From the NCBI RefSeq assembly GCF_932526225.1, contig NC_064043.1, positions 9,229,501 through 9,293,500 on the forward strand: a DNA stretch of 64,000 nt, read 5' to 3'. Both the position numbers and the translations under genes were made by a program. How positions within the stretch are numbered: position 1 is the first letter of the stretch; each line of letters opens with the position of its first letter. The notes beneath the pieces were generated by a model. The model did not search any database and was not told the origin of the DNA. It saw only the letters and a list, made by a program, of their open reading frames with translations. Positions 23,401 to 34,000 of this stretch are shown here, piece by piece. This stretch comes from Nematostella vectensis (Eukaryota > Cnidaria > Anthozoa > Actiniaria > Edwardsiidae).

Positions 23401-26400
23401 CTCTCATCTACATAAGTGCTACTGACTGGGGCGGGCGGTGATGGAGTATCGTAGACTGTATAATTAGTTAAGGCGCTTGTACTATTGGGGAACACTGAAA
23501 AAAAATGACTCGGTATTAATTGTGTGTAATAGGGGCTCAAAGTTTGGAATTTGTTTCAAGGCGCATGTGTGCGATTTAGTCGCACATAACGAAACCTCAG
23601 ATTGACTGTGTTATGTAGTTTATACAAACACCTTGTGCAAGCGAGGTGCAGTAAGTATAATGTACAAGTGTTCAGTTAACAATAAGGTGTATGTTGGTCG
23701 CTGATTTGCGATATATATTCTTTGGTCGTATCTAAAAAAATCCAGTCGTAAATGATACTTTGAGCTCTGTGTTAGACTTATTTCATTGTTTAAAATTATA
23801 ATATGCAAATACATATTTTCCTCAGAATGATATTAATTTTAAAAGACAACACGCAAAATTTAATACTACTTACCCGCGAAAGCAGCAACGTCTCTTTTGC
23901 CACGTGGCTTTCTCGCGATCCCACTTTCTTCTTGAATGTCAACAGCCCTGATCAGGGTCGACGTCCACTCTTCCTCCCCTAACAAAAGCAGCTTGCGCAG
24001 GAGAGCTTTTCGGTTGTCCTTAGATATCTGGTGATTGCCTTGTATCAGGAACTCACGGAGACTCATTGCGTCGCGATGCCGCACAAACAAAACCTTCTCC
24101 TGAAATAGAACAAGAAACACAGGTTCTCGTGTAAATTAAAAAGTACCTACCTAGCATTCCCAACGGGAATGGTAACGTCAACAATACAAGGGGACCTGAA
24201 AAAGATTTCTTGTAGAGGGGTCGACCGAGAGCACGAAGTCCCCTCCCTGCTCAAATAAAAATCCCAACAGCCGAACCCGTACTTACAAAATGGGTTATCA
24301 CGTCAAACTAGTACTTACAGAATGTGTAATCACGTCAAACCTTTACTTACAGAATATGTAATCACGTCGAACCAGTACTTACAGAATATGTAATCACGTC
24401 AAACTTGTACTAACAGAATATGTAATCACGCCAAACCAGTAATTACAGAATGTGTAATCACGTCGAACCTGTACTTTAAGAATGTGTAATCACGTCAAAC
24501 CTGTACTTACAGAATATGTAATCACGTCGAACCTGTACTTTAAGAATGTGTAATCACGTCAAACCTGTACTTACAGAATGGGTTATCACGTCAAACCAGT
24601 ATTTACAGAATGGGTTATCACGTCAAACCAGTACTTACAGAATGGGTTATCACGTCAAACCAGTACTTACAGAATGTGTAATCACGGCAAACCAGTACTT
24701 ACAGAATGTGTAATCACGCCAAACCAGTACTTACAGAATGGGTTATCACGTCAAACCAGTACTTACAGAATGTGTAATCACGGCAAACCAGTACTTACAG
24801 AATGTGTAATCACGTCAAACCAGTACTTACAGAATGGGTTATCACGTCAAAACCAGTACTTACAGAATGGGTTATCACGTCAAACCAGTACTTACAGAAT
24901 GTGTAATCACGTCAAACCAGTACTTACAGAATGGGTTATCACGTCAAACCAGTACTTACAGAATGGGTTATCACGTCAAACCAGTACTTACAGAATGGGT
25001 TATCACGTCAAACCAGTACTTACAGAATGGGTTATCACGTCAAAAAGCATCTCTCTAAGGTCACTGTCACCCAATGAATCTTGTAATCCACCAAAGAGTG
25101 TAATGGTCGCACTGGAGGACAGGATTCCTGGAGGGAACAAATCAGTACCTCCATGCATTGTTTAACTTGTATTTATTTAGGATATGATATGATGATGATG
25201 ATGATGATGATGCTGTTGCTGCTGCTACCGATGACGATTATTTTTATGATAATATTATCTTATAGTCATGGTCATGGCGATGATGATAATGATAATCATG
25301 TGAATGATGCTGATGAATGTCACCTTTACGTCGTGCGTTCGTCACGTCAGAGCAGAAGCGAACGCGATGCGAGGCACACACCAACACATTAGAAGGACTG
25401 AGATGGCTGACATTTGTGACTTTTCCACCACACTCCCTAAAACAAACACATATTTTTTTCTGTAATCATTTTAATAAAAAGGGAAATGTTTGATAAATTA
25501 ACATTTTTGTTTTAATATTCTTGAGTAGCCCTTCATATAATAAGAACACTGTGATTTGTAGTTTTTGACTATTAGCTTAAAGCAGGTTTTTAGATTTAGG
25601 GTATAACATTTCTTGTAATCGAAAACCGCAAAACGGCGGAAATTGACACTAAAAATTTCTGCAAGCGGAATATCGTTTACAGAACAATAAACGGTTTTCA
25701 TGAGCCGAGGTGGACGCCATGTTAAAAATTTCCCAGACGACCCAAGACGAGGTTGAGTGTTCACTCTTGTCACCCGGCCTATTTGATTTCTAGGCATCTG
25801 AGGCGCGTCTTCAAAGGGCGGTGATTATTGTGGATAGCAAAATGTGCAAACGTACACCCTTCCAAAACAATTTTCAAATAATAAATTAAAATCGCTGTTA
25901 CAAAAGAAAACAAATTTCCCAGTGTACTTAGTTTCAAATGGGGTGACCTTTTGGTGCGGCTTTTATCAAAAAGTGGCGTGACGAAGAATCAAATACGATA
26001 CGCTAAACTTCGAGTCACGTTAGATTTCGTGAGATGATGAGCGTGACAAAACATTGTACTGTAAGTTGATATAGGAAGATTGTGTCACACAAGTTATCTA
26101 ACAGCTGAAAGGTGATCGTATTACTGTTTACTTGGGATTTCACTTTAGGAAGACACAAAATGCATGGGTTATATTTCAAAAACAACTAAAAACAATTTAA
26201 TGACATTCAATAAACATCTCGAGCAGCGAGGGATTTTTTTTCGAGCTGGCTGTAATAAACTCGACACCCAAACAAAATTGAACTCTGCATACCTCTATTT
26301 CCTTGTTTATAAGTTCTCCAGATTTGAAGGAAAATATGGTACTCGAAGAATTTATTTAAGAAGATAGGTCCTTCTATAATTCCTGTTTCCGCAAAACACG

Positions 26401-27744
26401 ATAAGGCTATTTTTAAATTAGAAAGTCAATTTACGTCAGTCGAGTATGTCCGAGTAGGAGAGACAAATAAGAAAGTTGGGCTCCTTGGCGTCTGTGGACA
26501 TATGTCAATCATTCTTGAATGGGATATAGTTCGAGGGAGCTATAGACAGAACTTCCCTAAATGCATCTGCAGAAGATACGACACAATAAAACAAATAAAA
26601 CGGAGTGGTATAGAAAGGAAATAGCAAAGCTCTTAAACTAGACTTGCAACTCTTTTCATATCATTCCACGTAAACAAGATAAAAAGGACTGCCAGATAAT
26701 AAATTACGCTTCCCTACTAGCAAATGCCTTCAGTACTTCGCTGGGAAAATTACGCAAGAATGAATTGGGAGAGCGCGCTGAGCGCTATAAGTTTGACTTC
26801 CGTGAAAAGCATAGTAGTACGAAATTCGAGATAAAACATGAATTCTTTGAGTAAATATGTCACAAAAATGTAGAATGTATGAAAAGCTTTTTGAGTCTAT
26901 TGGTTGTCTATATTTTAATGATACCGCAAATGATCTAACGACTGGTTCTTAGACTAGAAAATGTGGTCAACCACAAATAGGAACCGTTCCGAGATTTTTC
27001 ATGAGAACCAAAACAAACCGATGAAAATTGTCTTAAAGTTCGCATTAATAATACGTCCGAAACTGGAATGCTTAATTATATCTGTGAAACGTCCCCTTTT
27101 ATGCGTGTCGCACAGCACATATATTTTATGATTAGAAGCGCAAAAATAGTTCGTACCATTCTCTTGAAGCAAACCCTTGCCCAGGTCGAAGGTCATTTTT
27201 CTCGTCACCATTGGCGGGGAAACACAAGATCCATGTTGTTTTCTTCGTGCTCAAATCATGAGAAATACCTCTAAGTTTTTCTTCAAGAATGCTTGACGAA
27301 TTAGTCCTGTCCAATAAAACTGTAACTCGTAATGCATAGGCGCTATTTCCAATAATAAACACTGCGGAAAAAAATATGAAATCAATCTTTACGAAGTGAC
27401 AAGCGCGTGGTGTAGTGTAGAAATCCTTGTTGCAACATTGCAGCGGGAGCAACAAATGGAGTAATTGAAATTCCCTTGTTATTGCATTCATTAACTTATA
27501 TTCACTTAATAAAACTATTACTACTACTTTATGGGAAATAGAGAGCATCTTAACAAAGTCCTACATGTTTTTGAACACTCAAACTTCTAGAATGAAAAGA
27601 ATGCAATGTAGTCTTTGATAACACTCGACCGACGGTTCAAACAAGAACTTAAAGTAGTTCAGATTAAGACAAGAAGCCTGGGAGTGCTAAAGACTTACCT
27701 AATAAAAGAGCCAAGAGCCAGGAGAAAAACGAAGCCAGCCCCAT
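20463..27744 (-). CDS. mucin-like type I membrane protein with SEA-like region, 1135 aa
   Basis: Four minus-strand exons: 27744-27699, 25127-25024, 24099-23874 and 23494-20463; phases agree and the sum is 3408 nt. Exon 1 is a signal peptide (MGLASFFSWLLALLLG). Exons 2-3 encode a globular N-terminal region (ATITLFGGLQDS, MLFDVITHS, RHRDAMSLREFL; PLAT-like at best) ending with a furin-like RKPRGKR. Exon 4 begins a Ser/Thr/Pro-rich stalk with NxS/T sites and about thirteen 23-residue repeats (VASVSSVQGSDYPSIQASVP), then a two-cysteine domain around residues 835-945 that resembles a SEA fold, with CGSIKATV at the position of the usual G|SVVV cleavage motif. A membrane segment (residues about 963-985) and a 149-residue tail with YDNPAM and two FTMG motifs follow. 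It is probably a cell-surface mucin or adhesion protein. Exon 1 linkage is inferred from phase, and further exons inside the long first intron cannot be excluded. Confidence 0.7.
22055..22935 (-). repeat. coding 69-bp tandem repeat of the mucin stalk
   Basis: About thirteen copies of a 69-bp unit encoding the 23-residue repeat VASVSSVQ[AG]SDYPS[IV]QASVPPSA. Copies differ mainly in G/A at the SSVQ-x position and I/V at PS-x-Q. Alternating copy types suggest homogenisation in blocks of two or more units. Open frames on the other strand and frame are shadows of this periodicity. Confidence 0.9.
24281..25040 (-). repeat. about 24 x 32-bp array made from an exon end plus its 5' splice site
   Basis: On the minus strand each unit is TTTGACGTGATAACCCATTC + T|GTAAGTACTGG: the last 21 bases of mucin exon 2 followed by the first 11 bases of its intron. 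The array fills the start of intron 2, so some two dozen near-identical GTAAGT donors follow the real one. Variants are mostly TGGGTTATC versus TGTGTAATC. Use of a donor one or two repeats downstream adds 32 or 64 nt, shifts frame and soon meets TGA. Confidence 0.9.
25184..25320. repeat. ATG/GCT trinucleotide microsatellite
   Basis: (ATG)n followed by (CTG)-rich and degenerate GATGAT sequence in the first intron of the mucin-like gene, just upstream of exon 2. Confidence 0.8.
25330..27690. other. putative first intron of the mucin-like gene, no other feature
   Basis: AT-rich sequence with scattered short open frames on both strands. I found no additional exon with matching splice signals, nor any repeat or element. 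Confidence 0.45.
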
Positions 27745-28512
27745 GAGGAAGTAGATGTTAGATTTGCCCGGTCATGGAATTCAGATCAAGATCTCAATTG
27801 TCGAGCAGAGCAATATACCGTAGACTAAGAGCAAATTTTAAATGTCTCCGCTATCTCTAGACACTATGTTGTACACGTTATAGCTTAGAATCTGCATGAA
27901 TAATGCTATTAATCGAAGTACCGAAGCCTAGGAGAGCTCAAAGGATAACTTTGCTGCGAGATAAATGCCAAGTGAGGCATCCAAAGCTGAGCCCGCAAGC
28001 TACTCATTACGTCAGTTTGTTAAAAGCAAACATTAACTTGTTTTTCCTTGATTTAAATATTGACGGGCCTTTGCTGTAGCATAATGTTGTTTTCTTTCGT
28101 TCGAGGTGATAATTGACGCAAAAGAAAAGTTTTTTTTGAGCAACTATATTGCCTTTGGTTTGGAAACATTTATACCTTATAATAAACGACTCTCATTAAT
28201 CCTTCAATCACTTTCACTTTCCAGAGAAGAAAAGAAAAATCGTAAATAACATGGATGGCAGTATTTCTGTTTTGTTAATTAATTCTTTAAGAAAGCAGAT
28301 CAAACGTTTTTTTTAGTGCGAAACAAGTTATTAAATTTACGTGAAGTGGTTAACATTATGTTGCGTGGAATAATGGACGCATCCATTGCCTGGAACCTCT
28401 GAATAATTGTTTTCCAGCCAGGGATGAGTGGGAGGGAAACAGATTACGCAAGGGTTTACGAAGAAGAATTGTGCTGGCCAGACACGATATTCTCCATTGG
28501 GAATTGATCCTT

Positions 28513-28935
<423 letters not shown>

Positions 28936-30025
28936 TTATAAAAATTATACTGATTATTAAAAATTTAAAATTGTAGATTCTTACTGATAAAGTTGAATAA
29001 ATATATATATATATATAAATACATGTAAATTGATTGTAATCTATATGAAATTATGAAGAAAAAAATGACTAGATGTACTTTTGAGCTAGCAGAGCTTAGC
29101 TGTAAGGTGTAAACCAGTGCGGATTTAATCAGCAAAGCGAAAACTATTTCAATTGTGTTTACCACAAACAGTAGAGACGCGTTATCGAATGCTTTCTAAC
29201 CGCGCAGTTAGTCAAACTGTCAATCAAAAGCGATGAGAAGTTAGCAAACTTTATCAAGCTAAAAGTTTTAAGGACAAAAAATCGCGAGAATGCAGTGAAC
29301 ATATGGTTCGGATATCTGTAGCAAAGCAAGTTGTAAACCTATTAAGCAGCCGGCGATGCGACCGACTTCTACCGTCAAGACGAAAATAACCCTCACCCTC
29401 CCAAGGTCTGTAAACATTCGCTTGAAACCTTGCCATAAACCAGAAAACGAGTTAATTAGTACTCATTCAATCTAAACGTGTATATTTATTTTATGTAAAC
29501 TATGCTTTGTTTAATAGCTTGATTACTTAGGCCTTGTGAATATTATACATATACCTTGAAATTGTTTGAAAAATATAGTTGCACTTTTTATATTCTTGGA
29601 CGAACATAAGTCACCTCGTTTTTAACTTTTTCATAACTTTTGCATTAAGTACAAAAAATGTTAAAGTGATAAATTATTCATTGGATCGTATAGCAATGGC
29701 ATATGCAAAATTCTAGCCATTTACGGATTTTAGAAAGAAAAATCAGCTTCAATCTTTTTGTGAGCAATCGATTTAAGTCAGTTCTACGATTATACGTACT
29801 ACACGGTAATATTTGGCAGGAGATTCAGTGTTGCCTCTTCTGGCGGTCTTGGCTATACCAAGGGGTTTGTTTGCAAAACAAACAGAACAGAAAGACACTC
29901 TCACACAGTTTCTCGCCGCCATGCTACTTGTTGCAAGACAAGCCAGCCAAATCTTAGGCCTAATTTAAAGGCCGCATCAACATCGCATTAAATTCAGCCG
30001 TCTTAATTTTTTTTTACAATTTTAT
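28936..30025. other. intergenic, no gene recognised
   Basis: AT-rich sequence between the mucin-like gene and the Tolloid 3' end. No credible exon on either strand. Confidence 0.5.
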
Positions 30026-30028
30026 ACA

Positions 30029-30262
30029 TGGTTAATTCGGCGTCTTTAACCATTTTATACGGCCGGTCGAATTAAATACGAGTCTGCGAGATAATACGCC
30101 TGGCCCAGGCGCATAGTAAGGCTTAAGTCAGATTGGTTTTAGACGCCGTATAAACCATGCGCCGTATAGGATGCATAAGTTATTATAATGTCTGCAAATG
30201 TAGCTAAACCGGCAAAATACGGCTATAAGACGGCGTTGGTTTTAAACGCCGAATTAGGTCCC
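30029..30262. mobile_element. MITE-like element with degenerate terminal inverted repeats
   Basis: GGTTAATTCGGCGTCTTTAA at the left is matched in inverted orientation by AAACGCCGAATTAGGT at the right, and internal ACGCCGTATAAACC/GCCGTATA blocks repeat the same motif. It looks like a decayed palindromic element of about 235 bp. Confidence 0.4.
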
Positions 30263-31012
30263 AGCCGTAGCAAATATTTAATTGAATTATGAAGTCACGC
30301 GAATGATTATCTAGCCGTTTTAAATAAGTTTTAGCTAAAACCTTTCGTCTGTGCGCTTTACAGTATCGTATTGAACATTGAGATTGAGTATTTATTGATA
30401 CTCTTCTTTTTTCGAAGTCAAATGGCGACGTACCAGAAACCCATGTCTCCATAAACTCAATTTTATATTCAAGCACACAGAACACTTATTTCGTTTGTGC
30501 CAATTTGCACGCCTGCTTTTCTACTCGATAAAGAATAATACTTCATGAAGCTCACAAAATATGAAAACCGAAAAACATCTATAATGTACAAACAGCATTA
30601 AAATAATTTACTAAGCACAACTAGAATTCTTATATCTAGATGAATCACGTTATCTTTACCAAATTCTAATCTCGAATTTACATAAAACCTCTCTCTTTTG
30701 TGTTTGACATTATAGTCGTTGCAAATGAAAACAATATGAAAATTGTAAAAGTGAAATGCATTTAACACGAATCCCATTCAGTTACACTCCCTTCAAAGCT
30801 CCCCACCTCTACGCGTCACAAAGGCACTCTTTGCACTTGCAAGTTTGTCTTTGACTTATCCTTCATCTAAAGAGTCCTTAGCAGCGATTCCTATAATTTT
30901 TAATAAGTAGCAGAAAAAAAACTAAACATAAGGTTCTATACTGCACTAGCCCCGCCCATCCCAATTCAGGGTTCCTCAAATTTTGATTGATGCGGCACTG
31001 CTATAGAAAGCC

Positions 31013-34000
31013 CTACTCCTTCCCATCCTTCCTCTTTCTTCTATACTTGGTCCTCTTCACTCGCACATATTCAGCAATGAACCCCTTGTGTTGGTTAGTG
31101 ACGTCAGTCACAAACTCGATATACATCTTATTACCCGTCGATACGAACTCTAAAGGCCCCTTCTTCCCGGAACTGCCACACTGTTTCCCTAGCAACGGCG
31201 ATGACGTGCTATTGCCGTCACGGATGTTGACGTAGTCATAGCTACAATAAGCTTCCTTCTCGATGTCGAATTCTTTAAAGCGCAGTTTGATGAACCCATT
31301 GCGAGCCGTCAGTGTCCAGTTACACTTCATCTTGGGGCCGTAGTTATCGTCGCCATAGGCTGGGTGCGAGTAAAATATCCGCTTTTGACTAACTGCATTC
31401 AAATTTGCTCCACAATCTACAAAGATATATGCATTTTAGTATTGAAGGTTTGGACCTTTTCCCTTTGGTCGATTTTTTCCCCGCGGCGTTGATGTTTTTT
31501 ACGTTTTGATTTAAATAAAGTTTTGCTTTTCCTTTTTTTTCTTAAATGAGGGTCGGCCTTTAAGGCTTTGTGTGTAGGACGCATCCCAATTTGATACAGT
31601 AAATGTGTGTGATTTACAATACTCCTGACATGATTATAAACATTTTAAAAGATTTGTAAGAGATGAAACAGCGACGCCGGTTTAACCTTTGGGGAAAAAC
31701 GATAAAAAAAACACTCAGATGGGATTTATTTCTAGAAACTGATATACTGATGGGGAAGCTTGTTATAGCTCTTATACTTACGTGCCGTGTAGCGCGCTTT
31801 GAACCCTCGTTTTGCTATGAGCGAATCTGAATGGAACTTGATTAGCATCTTGTGAGCCCGCGATCGAAACGGGCTGGGGAGATTGTTGCCGCAAATGCGT
31901 CCTAGACTCTCGGCCTGGTGGCCTGTGCCCGAGAATACCTCGACGTAGTCATAGCGACACTCTTTTGCCTCCTCGATCTGCAAAAACTGAATGAGGATTA
32001 CAGAGGATCAAAAAGAGGTAGCATGCAGGCGATAGGGGGGGAGGGGGGGGGAGAGGTTTGCTCTTATCGGAGTTTCATCTTATTCGATAGATTAAAAAGA
32101 CATAGATATGGCGGCCTTGTGCTTAACACTTACATTACAATGTGCATAAAATGTTTCTTAAACAATTTAGGTTATATAATAGTTTACCTGAATTTAGAGA
32201 CAGTTATCTAGGCGAACAAGAAAGACATTTCAGTTCACCAAATGTCTAATTTAAATGAGTGTCTAAAGAGAATTAACTGAATTAACAATGGAAATGATTC
32301 TTTGACCAAGAGAACGAAACCACTCCATCTCATGCTACGGCCTAAACCTAAGACTCTGTAAACCACGGCATGAATAATTTCTCTAATAAGTCGAATGAGA
32401 GAGTTAATCAAGGCTACAGTTCTCCAGTTAGAGTGAAAGCGAGTAAGGCATTTTGTTAAGACCATCTGAACGCTCAGCTCAACCAGGGAACACTTCCCTG
32501 CATAAACCTACCCGAAAGTTGAGTTCCACGTGGCTACCAGGAGTAACTGTGATCTTCCAAGTGCAGTCTTTCTTGTGTTGGTAAACTCCGGGAAAGTTAG
32601 GAGACATGATCAGGCCTGTTAGTGACGTCACAGTGGAACCGCAGTCGGACGCTGGAAAAGCAGGATGTTTTAGTTTTTATTTGTATCTAATTATTGAAGC
32701 GAACTACCAAAACGACAAACAACGATTGATATTGATATTGATAATGATTGATATGTGAAGAATAGATATCCTTCCCCCTTTATAAGTAAAAAGTGGTCTG
32801 TCTCTTTGTATTGTGTGAAATAATGAATAATGTCAAAATGTCGGGCTTTTCTATCTCCCTCCCGGATCCGCTGCTGAGAAATATATTGGGCCCTAATGGA
32901 GTAAGTCACCTTACCAACTTAGCTCGCGAACAATACCTTCTTTGCAGCTGTGCTGGTCTGGATGCAGGACAAAGCCGGGTTTACATGTACAGCGGTAACT
33001 CCCAATAGTGTTGACGCAAATATGCTGACACCCGCCTTTCCTCTCGCGACACTCGTCTTCATCTGCAAGGTCACGTGATGCAGGAACTTTTGAATATTTG
33101 ATGCGGATTTCTAGGCATCAAACGCCAGTGCCTTGCGCGTAATACACTTTAAAGCTTTAAAAGTAATCTATTCAGAATAACTTCTTTTATAAGTCCCTCC
33201 CCTCTCGTTTTCTCTACCTCTTTCAAAAGCTGCATTTTGTTTATTTGCTGGTGACTTTTGGGGAGTCGAGGGGTCATCTTCTAGGCCAATAACAGCTATA
33301 CGTATCTGCGAATATTACTACACAGTAGTATATAAGCGTAACACAACCTCGAAGCTTGCGTTTACACGGTGTACAATACCTAGACAGCAGTACAAAGCTT
33401 GCGTTTACACGGTGTACAATACCTGCGTAGTACTTGGCCGAAAAGCCGCGTCTCGACTGCGTGTGATCAGAGCGGAACTCCACCCACATCACATTGGATG
33501 GTGACGTCACTGTTTCTGGGTTCTTGGAACCGCAATACCTTCCAAGAATCTTATTCTCGTGATCCCGAACCTCGACGTAATCGTAACGGCAAACCTGTAA
33601 TAGATAAATGCCTACATCAGTTATTAAATCGTATAAAACTGCAAGAGTTGGGAAGAGATATCGCGTTTGCAACAATTGTAGGATAATTTTACAAAGCTAT
33701 CAACTAAGGCGGCTTACAAACCCATGGCGAACTGACCAAATCGAGAAACCTAAAATAGGTTGTGAATCAAGTTAGAAGGAGAAGAAAAAACCCGGCGTGC
33801 CCGCAATTGATTACTGGTTTTAAACCTGTAAATTTATCTTTTTCTAATTAAATTTACTAAGGTTAACACGAGAGGAATGGCAAAAGGAAGTGACCGCATT
33901 TTTTCAAGCCACATCTTATTGCAAATTAGCCTTACTATTTTGCGCCTATCTTTCAGTGTAAGCCTAATAATATTCCATCCTCACTACTACAAGAAAGGCT

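Noticed and set aside
24578-25165. Plus-strand frame of 195 codons with QNGLSRQTSTYR-type repeats
   Set aside because: It arises from the 32-bp splice-site array read on the non-coding strand; it has no homologous or unique domain.
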